Of a stretch of 38,168 nt of DNA, positions 1 to 7,517 are shown in pieces (the stretch's first letter is position 1; every line of letters begins with the position of its first letter). The notes below the pieces were generated by a model that was not told the DNA's origin, did no database searches, and saw only the letters and a program-made list of their open reading frames with translations. This DNA is from CAZKXX01 sp964556705. Lineage in GTDB: Bacteria > Acidobacteriota > Terriglobia > UBA7540. A program made the translations under genes and the position numbers. The stretch covers positions 1 to 38,168 of the forward strand of contig CAZKXX010000028.1 of assembly GCA_964556705.1 (NCBI GenBank), given 5' to 3'.

Positions 1-60
1 GTCACTGCGACGTCCGGAGAAATCAGCCGCTCCGCGCACTTGACTCTCACAGTCAACTGA
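1..60 (+). CDS. C-terminal end of a probable surface or exported protein (partial)
   Basis: Frame 1 is open from the window edge to a TGA at 58-60 and encodes 19 residues ending in HLTLTVN. Endings of the type 'TSGxxxRSAxLTLTVN' are typical of the last strand of Ig-like/PKD-type beta-sandwich repeats in secreted bacterial proteins. The match rests on this short tail only, so the rest of the protein and its function are unknown. Bases 61-189, between this stop and the end of rlpA, contain no gene and no convincing terminator; the best hairpin is a 5-bp stem (CGGTC/GACCG) near 161-175. Confidence 0.5.
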   Translation, partial: VTATSGEISRSAHLTLTVN

Positions 61-189
61 ACCCACGCAATTAACCGCAGCCCGGGCACCCGGTCCCGAG
101 AGGGCTGGAAAGCGACCTGGCCCAGACACACGTCACCCCTCGTCTGAGGCTTGAGAGATCGGTCGGAGGGACCGGCGGGTTGGAGCGGA

Positions 190-663
190 CTACTCCATGT
201 CGAGGGGAGCCACCTTGGCTTGGACTCGCGGTTGACGATAGCGGAATTCCGTGGCGAGTTGGACGATCTCAACCTCCACTGGAGTGAGGCCCGCCCGGAC
301 GTAACCGAGCTGCTGAGCCGCCGCCAATGAAAGGTCGATCATCCGGTCCTCGATTCCCGGACCGCGATCGTTAATTCGAAGGATCACCGAACGGTTGTTC
401 CTGAGGTTAGTGACCTTCACAAGCGAACCCATAGGGATTGTTCGGTGAGCAGCGGTAAATCCATTCATATCATAGACTTCCCCGCTGGCTGTGAGGTTTC
501 CGTGACACTCTTCGCCGTACCAGCTTGCGAGGCCGACATCGGCCTTCTCAACTTGCGCTGCCTCGATCCTGAGGTCTTCAACGGAAGCCGGCTGTCTTGC
601 GATCGACGGAGCCGAAAGAGCCGCCAGCCCCGCCACTGCAAGGCCCATTACCAGTTTCCTCAT
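190..663 (-). CDS. rlpA: RlpA-like septal ring lytic transglycosylase family protein
   Basis: The 157-aa protein has an N-terminal signal peptide (about residues 1-22, ending SAPSIA) followed by one double-psi beta-barrel (about 43-137). The RlpA hallmarks are GLASWYG at 44-50, TAAHRTIPMG (His73) and INDRGPG (Asp99). RlpA proteins cleave peptidoglycan glycan strands lacking stem peptides in the periplasm. It is a minimal form: there is no lipobox cysteine as in E. coli RlpA and no C-terminal SPOR domain, so septal recruitment would need another route. The ATG start is supported by a GGAGGT Shine-Dalgarno about 4 nt upstream. A near-consensus minus-strand promoter lies about 93 bp upstream, so it is probably monocistronic. 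Its codons look less GC-biased than those of genes further right. Confidence 0.88.
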   Translation of the reverse strand: MRKLVMGLAVAGLAALSAPSIARQPASVEDLRIEAAQVEKADVGLASWYGEECHGNLTASGEVYDMNGFTAAHRTIPMGSLVKVTNLRNNRSVILRINDRGPGIEDRMIDLSLAAAQQLGYVRAGLTPVEVEIVQLATEFRYRQPRVQAKVAPLDME

Positions 664-690
664 TCAACCTCCATTCGTTCCTCAAACGTC

Positions 691-743
691 TACCCTATTC
701 AAGTCTGAGCTTGACCCTTACTAGACTAGACTGGGATAGGGTA
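691..743 (-). promoter_or_regulatory. Structured 5' leader of rlpA (nested inverted repeats)
   Basis: Between the predicted rlpA start site (about 749) and its ATG the leader carries perfect 8-base arms, TACCCTAT (691-698) and ATAGGGTA (736-743). Inside them is a second hairpin, TCAAG (699-703) with CTTGA (710-714), and a tandem CTAGA-CTAGA (721-730). The RNA would fold into a compound stem-loop just before the ribosome binding site. I do not recognise it as a known riboswitch; the c-di-AMP class that sometimes precedes rlpA is longer and its conserved blocks are not visible. Confidence 0.45.
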
Positions 744-755
744 AAAGTTCCTACC

Positions 756-784
756 ATTCTACGGATTTTTGTAGAAATTGTCAA
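756..784 (-). promoter_or_regulatory. Sigma70 promoter of rlpA
   Basis: Read on the minus strand, TTGACA (779-784, 6/6 match) is followed after exactly 17 bp by TAGAAT (756-761, 5/6). The predicted start site is near 749, giving an mRNA leader of about 85 nt. Confidence 0.75.
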
Positions 785-852
785 GCTGCGCGAAGAGCGG
801 CCTACCGGCCGGACGGTTGGCTAATCCTCCCCTTCGCCAGGGGACCGGCGAG

Positions 853-904
853 CCTCTCCACGTCGAGAGGTCAAGACCTCTTGAGGTCACAGGATTCAAT
901 CCTG
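853..904. repeat. Run of short hairpins with alternative pairings between phosphatase and rlpA
   Basis: Three adjoining inverted repeats are visible: CCTCTC (853-858) with GAGAGG (865-870); GAGGTC (867-872), GACCTC (875-880) and GAGGTC (883-888), where the middle block can pair with either neighbour; and CAGGA (890-894) with TCCTG (900-904). They lie just past the stop of the phosphatase gene at 943, so a transcription-end role is possible, but no T-run follows on either strand. Confidence 0.35.
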
Positions 905-942
905 GACTTCATGGGGCGCGAATTCCTGGTGTTGGAGGAAGC

Positions 943-2586
943 CTACTTGGCCTTGGGTGGGGCAATCGCTTCCATCAGAGGCTTACCCTCGACTCCCGAG
1001 GGCATGGATAATCCCAAGGCGGCGGACAAGGTGGGAGCCATGTCAACTGTCTGGCAAGGCGTATGATAGGTGCCGGGCCGAAACGCCTTTCCCCAGAAGA
1101 TGAGGGGGACATGGGCGTCGTAATTCCAGGGGCTTCCGTGGGTTGCCTGGGTCTCGGGGAGATTTGGCAGAGCGAAGGGTTCGAGGATGAACATCACGTC
1201 TCCGGAACGGTCCGCGTTGAATCCCAAAGCCGCCTTTTCGGCTAAGCCTCGCGGGACCATCCCTCCTCGAACCAACTGGCTCCGCGTCAAAACCGCCGCC
1301 GCCCCGGGGATTCGTTCCAGCGCCTGGGCGGCGACGCGCTCAGCGACTTCAGGCTCAACCCGCTTCTTGGCGAGCGCGGTTCGGTTGAGATAGATGTAGC
1401 CTGCCGATGCCGCCTCGACCCATTCGCCCTTCCCGAGGGCTTGCGTCAGGGCGTCTTGAACCACTGTTCGAGGCTGGGGAATCGGGCTATTGCCTCGGCC
1501 TAGACGGTGCTCCTTGATGAAGGCCGGCGTCGGGGCGACCCCGTGGTCGGCGGACAGAAGGATCCAGACGTTTTTTAGTCCAACCAGACTGTCTATTTCA
1601 GAGAGGAACCCTGCCAGCGCTCGATCCGTCCGCAGAGTCACGTCCGCCACCTGCGGACTGTAGGGGCCGTAGGTGTGACCCACAGCATCGTTGGCACTCA
1701 GGGAGACCGCGAGGAAATCGGTAACGCCGCGCTGCCCGAGATCCTCCTGACGGACCGCTTCCAAAGCAAAGGCTAGTTGCACGTCCGTAATGTACGGACT
1801 CGACCGAAGCCACTGGTAGAACTGGGCAGATTCGCACCCCGGGTCGTCTTCAGACTTGAACTCCCGGAAGGTCCTCCCTCCTGCTCCAGGGGTTTCAGGC
1901 AATGCCTGCCAGGGTTTCCCACAGTACTTGCGACCTGGAGCAGAACTGTTGAAACGCTCGGCCCATTCCGGCAGCGCGTTCATGTAATAGGTGCTTGAGA
2001 CGAAGCGCCCGCTGTCGGTGCTGAACCAGTAAGCGGCGTTGGCGGTCCGGCCGCCGGGAAGAATGGCCCCGCGGTCCTTGAGGGAGATGGAGATGACTTT
2101 CGACTCGAAATTCGTGGCTTGGCGAAGTTCATCGCCGAAAGTGCTGCCGCTCATCAGACGAGGAGAAGCGCCGCGAGAGGCTTCAGGCCCGAGCGCGCTG
2201 GCGACTTGACGCTCCCTGGGGTCTTCAACACAGTTTACGATCCTCTTCTGCTCGCGGTCATACCAGTCGTTTCCGATAATGCCATGCGTCCGCGGGTGCG
2301 CACCGGTCGCGAGCGAAGCATGACCAGGCCCCGTGGCCGTGACGGCGTGGGCGTGGAAGCAGTTGGTGAATCGGGCCCCCTGGAGCAGCATGTTGAACCC
2401 GCCCTCGACGAAGTGCGGGCGGAAGCGGTCGAGGTAGTCATTCCGGAACTGGTCGATGGTGATGACAATGATCAGGCGCGGGCGCTCGGCACGCGGAGGA
2501 GTGCCGGCAGGGGCGTGTTCCCGGAGGGAAACGGCCACAACAATCAAAGCAAGACCGGCCAATAATCTTGGCAACCGCGAATTCAC
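943..2586 (-). CDS. Secreted alkaline phosphatase family protein (phosphodiesterase/nucleotide pyrophosphatase fold)
   Basis: The 547-aa protein is a phosphomonoesterase or phosphodiesterase of the alkaline phosphatase superfamily (PF01663 type, PafA/SPAP-like), probably periplasmic. Visible metal-site motifs are ITIDQF (Asp45), TATGPGHAS with the probable Thr85 nucleophile, SANDAVGHTYG, SADHG and a late THGSPWNYDAHVP histidine pair. The GTG start at 2586 is chosen because GAGG lies 5 nt upstream and translation then begins with a clear signal peptide (SRLPRLLAGLALIVVAVS). The open frame continues upstream to 2772, but that part is low-complexity and has no export signal. PafA-like enzymes use Thr rather than Ser as nucleophile, as here. 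The exact substrate cannot be read from sequence. Confidence 0.85.
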   Translation of the reverse strand: MNSRLPRLLAGLALIVVAVSLREHAPAGTPPRAERPRLIIVITIDQFRNDYLDRFRPHFVEGGFNMLLQGARFTNCFHAHAVTATGPGHASLATGAHPRTHGIIGNDWYDREQKRIVNCVEDPRERQVASALGPEASRGASPRLMSGSTFGDELRQATNFESKVISISLKDRGAILPGGRTANAAYWFSTDSGRFVSSTYYMNALPEWAERFNSSAPGRKYCGKPWQALPETPGAGGRTFREFKSEDDPGCESAQFYQWLRSSPYITDVQLAFALEAVRQEDLGQRGVTDFLAVSLSANDAVGHTYGPYSPQVADVTLRTDRALAGFLSEIDSLVGLKNVWILLSADHGVAPTPAFIKEHRLGRGNSPIPQPRTVVQDALTQALGKGEWVEAASAGYIYLNRTALAKKRVEPEVAERVAAQALERIPGAAAVLTRSQLVRGGMVPRGLAEKAALGFNADRSGDVMFILEPFALPNLPETQATHGSPWNYDAHVPLIFWGKAFRPGTYHTPCQTVDMAPTLSAALGLSMPSGVEGKPLMEAIAPPKAK

Positions 2587-2594
2587 TCCAGCCT

Positions 2595-2684
2595 CTGCAA
2601 ATTGCAGTCTCCCTGCATTTCGCGCAGTCTGTCCGAGACTTGGCCGGACCGGCCGAGTCCGAAATGGAGGCGGACAGTCTAGCA
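2595..2684 (-). promoter_or_regulatory. Phosphatase promoter/leader region with nested dyads
   Basis: On the minus strand TGCTAGACT (2676-2684) forms an extended -10, giving a start site near 2669. CTGTCCG (2629-2635) and CGGACAG (2671-2677) are a 7-base inverted pair, the second overlapping the -10. Between them GACT-T-GGCCGG-A-CCGGCC-G-AGTC (2637-2659) is a near-perfect dyad. A further palindrome CTGCAA-A-TTGCAG (2595-2607) sits next to the ribosome binding site. The arrangement suits an operator or a leader hairpin; no -35 is evident. Confidence 0.4.
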
Positions 2685-2762
2685 GAATTTCGGGCTCGCC
2701 CGGGCTGCGACCTCGTGGTTGAAGGGTTGCGCGCGCAATCATTCCCATCGCGCCGGCGCGGC

Positions 2763-2791
2763 TTGACCCCATTCGGGTTTTCTCCTAGATT
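2763..2791 (+). promoter_or_regulatory. Sigma70-like promoter upstream of ggt
   Basis: TTGACC (2763-2768, 5/6) is followed after 17 bp by TAGATT (2786-2791, 4/6). The predicted start site is at about 2798, which is also the first in-frame TTG of the ggt frame. Confidence 0.55.
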
Positions 2792-2866
2792 GAGGGCTTG
2801 GACCGGACTCAGAGCAGCGAAGACTTGCCTAATCCTTCAGAATCCCACCCGCCCGTCAAGACGCGT

Positions 2867-4546
2867 GTGGTGAGCCGACATCCACTACTTCTTGCCATCG
2901 TTGTCTCCGCGCTGGCGGGGATTCCCTCTGGAGCGTTCGAGCCCGTTGCGGCTCGGCACGCCATGGTTGTGGCGAGCGAGCCGCTGGCGGCGGAGGCGGG
3001 CCTGGAAATCCTGCGCGCCGGCGGCAACGCCGTGGACGCTGCCGTGGCGGTCGCCTTCGCCCTGGCTGTCACGCACCCGCAGGCCGGGAACCTGGGCGGT
3101 GGCGGGTTCATGCTGATCCGCCTGGCAAGCGGCGAGGCGGTCGTCGTGGACTACCGCGAGCAGGCGCCGGCGGCGGCCCACCGCGACATGTATCTCGACG
3201 CGAGCGGCGAGCCTATTCCCGAAGCGAGCACGGTGGGCGCGCGGGCCGTCGCCGTTCCGGGGACCGTGGCGGGTCTGGCGCTGGCCCACCGGCGATACGG
3301 CAAGCTCAAGTGGCGGCGGGTCGTTGATCCCGCAATTCGTCTCGCCCAAAAAGGATTTCCCGTAAGTTTCGCACTGGCTCGGTCCCTCCGAGAGAGGGAG
3401 GACCGGCTTTCAAGATTTCCGGAATCAAAGCGAATTTTTCTCCGCGACGGACGTTTCTACGAACCGGGCGGCAATTTTCGACAGCCGGACCTGGCTCGCT
3501 CGCTTCGCGAAATCGCGCGGCGCGGCCCGGAGGCTTTCTATTCCGGCCGCATCGCGAAGCAGATTGTCGAAACGATGCGCGAGCACGGCGGGCTCGTTTC
3601 GCTCGAGGACCTTCGCGCTTACGAGGCCAAGCTCCGGCAGCCTCTGCGCGGCACGTTTCGAGGCTACGAAATCCTCTCCGTTCCTTCGCCCAGTTCCGGC
3701 GGGATTCTGCTGATTCACATGCTCAACGTTCTGGAGCCGGTCGAACTCGGCCCGCCGCTCTCTTTCCAGAGCATGCGCCTGATGACGGAGACGATGCGCC
3801 GCGCCTTCGCGGATCGAGCGGAATATCTCGGTGACGCGGACTTCGTTTCCGTGCCGGTCGAGCGGCTGACGAGCAAGGAATACGCGGCGCTCCGGCGCAA
3901 AGAAATTCTGGGCGGCGAGGTGAGGGCCCCCGTTCGGCCCGGCCGTCTGGAGGCGTCTGAACCGGAAAACACCACACACTTTTCGGTGGTGGACTCCGCC
4001 GGGAACGCCGTGGCGAACACCTACACGCTGAACGATTCCTACGGCTCAGGCGTAACGGTGCCAGGAGCAGGCTTCCTGCTCAACAACGAAATGGACGACT
4101 TCACCGTCAAACCCGGCCGGCCGAACCTCTACGGGCTGGTGCAGAGCGAAGCGAACGCCATCGCGCCGGGCAAACGCCCGCTTTCCGCGATGACTCCGAC
4201 CATCGTGCTTCGCGACGGGAAGCTGCGGCTGGTGCTGGGCTCGCCGGGCGGCCCGACCATCATCAACACGGTGACGCAGGTCGTGCTCAACGCCCTGGTG
4301 TTCGGCATGGACGTGCGCCAGGCGGTGACGGCGCCGCGGTTTCACCACCAGTGGCTTCCGGACCGGCTCCGGATCGAGGCCTGGGGATTTTCCGCCGATA
4401 CAGTGGAGAGATTGCGCGAGGCCGGGTACGATATCGAGGTCCGCCCGCCCATCGGCTCCTGCGAGGCGATCGAGCGCGACCCCGCCACGGGCTGGCTCTT
4501 CGGAGCCGCCGACCCGCGCGGGGACGGGAAGGCGGTGGGGTACTGA
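2867..4546 (+). CDS. ggt: Gamma-glutamyltransferase (glutathione hydrolase proenzyme)
   Basis: Gamma-glutamyltransferases are exported, autocleaving N-terminal-nucleophile hydrolases that remove the gamma-glutamyl group of glutathione and related peptides. Family features are HAMVVASEPLAAEAG near the N-terminus, GGNAVDAAVAVAFAL, LGGGGFM and, at the processing point, ENTTHFSVVD, whose first Thr (residue 369 from the start used) would become the N-terminus of the small subunit. LNNEMDDF and the SPGGPTIINTV region follow as in the E. coli enzyme. The GTG at 2867 (or 2870) places the signal peptide RHPLLLAIVVSALAG at the N-terminus. A TTG at 2798 is in frame and coincides with the predicted transcription start, giving 582 aa; neither start has a strong Shine-Dalgarno. 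The stop overlaps the next ATG by one base, indicating translational coupling. Confidence 0.9.
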   Translation: MVSRHPLLLAIVVSALAGIPSGAFEPVAARHAMVVASEPLAAEAGLEILRAGGNAVDAAVAVAFALAVTHPQAGNLGGGGFMLIRLASGEAVVVDYREQAPAAAHRDMYLDASGEPIPEASTVGARAVAVPGTVAGLALAHRRYGKLKWRRVVDPAIRLAQKGFPVSFALARSLREREDRLSRFPESKRIFLRDGRFYEPGGNFRQPDLARSLREIARRGPEAFYSGRIAKQIVETMREHGGLVSLEDLRAYEAKLRQPLRGTFRGYEILSVPSPSSGGILLIHMLNVLEPVELGPPLSFQSMRLMTETMRRAFADRAEYLGDADFVSVPVERLTSKEYAALRRKEILGGEVRAPVRPGRLEASEPENTTHFSVVDSAGNAVANTYTLNDSYGSGVTVPGAGFLLNNEMDDFTVKPGRPNLYGLVQSEANAIAPGKRPLSAMTPTIVLRDGKLRLVLGSPGGPTIINTVTQVVLNALVFGMDVRQAVTAPRFHHQWLPDRLRIEAWGFSADTVERLREAGYDIEVRPPIGSCEAIERDPATGWLFGAADPRGDGKAVGY

Positions 4547-5370
4547 TGGACTTCGGCGTTTCCACGCACGTCTTCGTCGGCGAACGGCTCAGCTCCCACG
4601 CGCTCGACCAGATTTTTCGGGCGGGCTTCCGCACCATCGAGATTTTCGCCGCGCGGCAGCACTTCGACTATCGCGACCGGAACCAGGTGTGCGACGTGGC
4701 CCAGTGGTTCGAGGACCACGACCTGACGCTGCACTCGCTGCACGCGCCGATGTTCGACGATTTCTCCTGGGGGCGCGAGGGCGGCCTGGCGGTCTCGATT
4801 GCCCACGTCGAGCGCCGCCTGCGCATCGATTCGATGGACGAGATCAAGCGGGCGCTGGAAATCGCCGAGCGGCTCCCGTTCCGCTTCCTCATTCTCCACA
4901 TGGGTTTGGCCCACGAAGAGTTCGACATGCAGAAGTTCGACGCCGCGCTGACCTCCATCGAACATCTCAAGATCTTCGCCAAGGAGAGCGGCACGCGGCT
5001 GCTTCTCGAGAACACGCCGAACGAGCTGAGTTCGCCGGAGCGGCTGGTCGAGTTCATCCAGTACTCGCGCCTCGAGGACCTCGGCGTCTGCTTCGATACG
5101 GGCCACGCGCACCTCACCTGCGGGGTGCGGGAGGCGTTCGAGATTCTGAAGGACCGCATCGCCTCCACGCACTTGCACGACAACCGCGGCGACAGGGACG
5201 CGCACCTGCTTCCGTACGAGGGAGGGATTGACTGGGCGCGGACGGTGGCCGATTTCCGCAGCCGGGAGGGGCGCTTTCCCCTCATTTTCGAGCTCCGCCA
5301 CGATGGCCCCGGCCCCTTCAGATTCCAGTCGCTTCACCGTGTCATCGAGCGGTTTGAAGCGGTCGAGTGA
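4546..5370 (+). CDS. Sugar phosphate isomerase/epimerase family TIM-barrel protein
   Basis: The 274-aa protein belongs to the AP-endonuclease-2/xylose-isomerase-like TIM-barrel family (PF01261). Metal-ligand positions are recognisable in HSLHAPMF, RFLILHMG, LLLENTPN, VCFDTGHAHL, STHLHDN and the late IFELRHDG glutamate strand. Members isomerise or epimerise sugars, inosose or hydroxypyruvate; nothing here fixes the substrate. The ATG at 4546 shares its A with the ggt stop codon, and residues upstream of it in the same frame are only the ggt sequence read out of frame. It lies between ggt and asnS with no room for a promoter, so co-transcription is likely. A role linked to glutathione breakdown is not shown by the sequence. 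Confidence 0.78.
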   Translation: MDFGVSTHVFVGERLSSHALDQIFRAGFRTIEIFAARQHFDYRDRNQVCDVAQWFEDHDLTLHSLHAPMFDDFSWGREGGLAVSIAHVERRLRIDSMDEIKRALEIAERLPFRFLILHMGLAHEEFDMQKFDAALTSIEHLKIFAKESGTRLLLENTPNELSSPERLVEFIQYSRLEDLGVCFDTGHAHLTCGVREAFEILKDRIASTHLHDNRGDRDAHLLPYEGGIDWARTVADFRSREGRFPLIFELRHDGPGPFRFQSLHRVIERFEAVE

Positions 5371-5426
5371 CATGCCCGGCCGGGAGGTTTGACGCGCCGC
5401 CGCTCAATCCCGAACGAGGTGCACCT

Positions 5427-6731
5427 TTGGCGTCTGCCGTTGAAATCCGCAAGATCGGCGAATTCACGGGCCAGGAAGTGGTCGTCCAGGGCTGGCTCTA
5501 CAATCTCCGCGAAAGCGGGAAGATCCTGTTCCCGCTTTTCCGCGACGGCACGGGCGTCATTCAGGGCGTGGTGGTGAAAAGCCAGGTCTCGCCGGAAGTC
5601 TTTGAACGCGTGCGAGAGCTGACGCAGGAATCCTCGCTGCGTGCCACCGGCAAGGTGCGCGCCGACGCTCGCGCGCCGGGCGGCTTCGAGCTCGATGTCT
5701 CCGACGTCGAAGTCCTCCAGCGCGTACCGCCCGAGCAGCCTTACCCCATTACCCCCAAGGAACACGGCGTCGAGTTTCTGATGGACCACCGGCACCTCTG
5801 GCTGCGTTCCAGCCGCCAGCGCGCCATTCTCGGCGTGCGTCACGAGATCATCCGCGCCTGCCGCGATTTCTTCGACGACCGCGGCTTTACGCTGGTCGAT
5901 ACGCCGATCTTCACCCCCTCGGCCTGTGAAGGCACGACGACGCTGTTTGAGGTGAACTACTTCGACGAGAAGGCCTACCTCACCCAGTCCGGCCAGCTTT
6001 ACAACGAGGCCGCGGCCATGGCCGTCGGCAAGACCTATTGCTTTGGCCCCACGTTCCGGGCGGAAAAATCCAAGACGCGGCGCCACCTGACGGAGTTCTG
6101 GATGATTGAGCCCGAAGTCGCCTTCGCGCGCCTGGACGACGTCATGACGCTCGCCGAGGAGTTCGTCTCCTTCGTCGTCGGCCGCGTGCTCGAACGGCGC
6201 CGGAACGAGCTGAAAACGCTGGACCGCGACACTTCAAAGCTGGAAAAAGTCGCGCCGCCGTTTCCGCGCCTCGCCTATGACGACGCCGTGAAGACCCTTC
6301 AGGCGAAAGGGAGTGAAATCCAGTGGGGCGGGGACTTCGGGGGGACGGATGAGACCCTGCTTTCCGAACAGTACGAGAAACCTCTGATGGTGCACCGCTA
6401 TCCAACCCAGGTGAAGGCGTTTTATATGGCGCCGGACGCGGCCCGTCCGGAAGTGGCGCTCTGCGTGGACGTGCTGGCGCCGGAAGGCTACGGCGAGATC
6501 ATCGGCGGCGGCGAACGCATTGCCGATTACGACCTGCTCGTCCGGCGAATCGAGGAGCACCAGCTACCGCGCCAGGCGTTCGAGTGGTATCTCGACTTGC
6601 GCCGCTACGGCTCGGTGCCTCACGCGGGCTTCGGCATGGGGATCGAGCGCGTCGTGGCCTGGGTCTGCGGGCTCGACCACGTGCGCGAAACTATTCCGTT
6701 TCCGCGCATGCTCTACCGGCTGACACCTTAG
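5427..6731 (+). CDS. asnS: Asparaginyl-tRNA synthetase
   Basis: This class IIb aminoacyl-tRNA synthetase charges tRNA-Asn in the cytoplasm. An N-terminal OB-fold anticodon-binding domain (about residues 1-105, EVVVQGWLYNLRESGKI) precedes the catalytic core. Motif 2 reads FRAEKSKTRRHLTEFWMIEPE, the AsnRS form rather than the AspRS form, and motif 3 reads GFGMGIERVVAW. The start is uncertain. TTG at 5427 has a good GAGGTG site (5416-5421) and begins a few residues before the conserved EIRKIGEFTGQE, giving 434 aa, which suits the compact AsnRS size. The alternative GTG at 5367 overlaps the previous stop (GTGA) and adds 20 unconserved residues. Presence of AsnRS means Asn-tRNA need not be made solely by the GatCAB transamidation route. 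Confidence 0.9.
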   Translation: MASAVEIRKIGEFTGQEVVVQGWLYNLRESGKILFPLFRDGTGVIQGVVVKSQVSPEVFERVRELTQESSLRATGKVRADARAPGGFELDVSDVEVLQRVPPEQPYPITPKEHGVEFLMDHRHLWLRSSRQRAILGVRHEIIRACRDFFDDRGFTLVDTPIFTPSACEGTTTLFEVNYFDEKAYLTQSGQLYNEAAAMAVGKTYCFGPTFRAEKSKTRRHLTEFWMIEPEVAFARLDDVMTLAEEFVSFVVGRVLERRRNELKTLDRDTSKLEKVAPPFPRLAYDDAVKTLQAKGSEIQWGGDFGGTDETLLSEQYEKPLMVHRYPTQVKAFYMAPDAARPEVALCVDVLAPEGYGEIIGGGERIADYDLLVRRIEEHQLPRQAFEWYLDLRRYGSVPHAGFGMGIERVVAWVCGLDHVRETIPFPRMLYRLTP

Positions 6732-6767
6732 TCGGATTCTTGGTGAGATCCATGGGAGGCCGACGGC

Positions 6768-6796
6768 TTGACATCTTGATGCTTGGTATTTATGCT
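6768..6796 (+). promoter_or_regulatory. Promoter and possible operator of the vapBC module
   Basis: TTGACA (6768-6773, 6/6) and TATGCT (6791-6796, 4/6) are separated by 17 bp. The predicted start site is about 6803-6804, the A of the antitoxin ATG, so the mRNA may be leaderless. Possible operator elements are ACATC (6771-6775) inverted as GATGT (6799-6803), and a direct repeat ATGCTTGG/ATGCTTTG at 6779 and 6792. VapBC complexes usually repress their own promoter through such sites. Confidence 0.6.
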
Positions 6797-6803
6797 TTGA
6801 TGT

Positions 6804-7055
6804 ATGAGGACGACAATCCGTCTTGACGACCGCGTTTTAGTGGAAGCCAAGAAGCTCGCTGCCGAAAAGGGCACCACGCTGGCCGCCGTGATCGAGGAAA
6901 GCCTTCGACAGACCTTGGCTCGGCGCAAGTCCCCGTCGCGCCGGCGGAGGTTTCGCTTTCCTGTCTTTGATGGTGGAGGGCTTCAGCCCGGTGTGGACCT
7001 TGACGATACCGCCGCGCTTCTCGACCGGATGGATGGGATTGATGGTGCTGATTGA
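6804..7055 (+). CDS. vapB: VapB-type antitoxin (ribbon-helix-helix)
   Basis: The 83-aa protein starts with a ribbon-helix-helix DNA-binding segment (MRTTIRLDDRVLVEAKKLA, then LAAVIEESLRQTL to about residue 40), followed by a basic linker and a C-terminal toxin-binding tail ending in DLDDTAALLDRMDG. This tail is typical of VapB antitoxins that pair with PIN toxins. The last 14 nt overlap the toxin start, the standard TA arrangement for coupling. No Shine-Dalgarno precedes the ATG, which fits a leaderless transcript from the promoter immediately upstream. Confidence 0.85.
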   Translation: MRTTIRLDDRVLVEAKKLAAEKGTTLAAVIEESLRQTLARRKSPSRRRRFRFPVFDGGGLQPGVDLDDTAALLDRMDGIDGAD

Positions 7056-7473
7056 CGTCAACGTGCTGGTCTACGCGCACCGCGGCGAATGTCACGACCA
7101 CGCGGCGTATCGCAAATGGCTGCAAGCGCAGGTCGGGAACAACGAGCCTTTCGGAGTATCGGACCTGGTCCTTTCCGGTTTCTTGCGCGTCGTCACTCAC
7201 CCAAAGATTTTCAAGACTCCGACACCATTTGAGGAAGCCGTTCAGGCCGTCCTGAAACTCCGTCTTCATCCGAACTGCATTCTCATCAGCCCGGGCCCAC
7301 GCCACTGGGAGATTTTCGTTCAGCTCTGCCGCGCGACAGGGGCGAAAGGCAATTTGGTCCCGGATGCGTACCTGGCGGCGCTGGCGATCGAGTCGGGTTG
7401 CGAGTGGGTGACGACGGACCGGGACTACAGCCGCTTTCCCGGCCTTCGCGTTCGGCATCCTCTCCAATCTTGA
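7042..7473 (+). CDS. vapC: VapC-type PIN-domain toxin
   Basis: The 143-aa PIN-domain protein is a predicted Mg-dependent endoribonuclease held inactive by the upstream antitoxin. Acidic residues are Asp5 (LIDVNVLVYAHR), Asp108 (VPDAYLAALAIE) and Asp126/Asp128 (TTDRDYSRFPGL). The usual acidic residue near position 45 is replaced by Gly (LVLSGFLRVVTHP), which also occurs in a VapC subgroup with an 'LxGFLR' signature. ATG 7042 or the in-frame GTG 7045 may be used. The longer frame upstream to 6967 only duplicates antitoxin sequence. Whether the toxin is active is not known. Confidence 0.83.
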   Translation: MVLIDVNVLVYAHRGECHDHAAYRKWLQAQVGNNEPFGVSDLVLSGFLRVVTHPKIFKTPTPFEEAVQAVLKLRLHPNCILISPGPRHWEIFVQLCRATGAKGNLVPDAYLAALAIESGCEWVTTDRDYSRFPGLRVRHPLQS

Positions 7474-7517
7474 CGTTTCTTCGTCCGCCGAGGTGAATTC
7501 TTTCGGAGAGAACTTTC

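Noticed and set aside
890..910. T-arm-like string (GGATTCAATCC) suggesting a tRNA
   Set aside because: No matching acceptor, D or anticodon arms on either strand; it is better read as a short palindrome.
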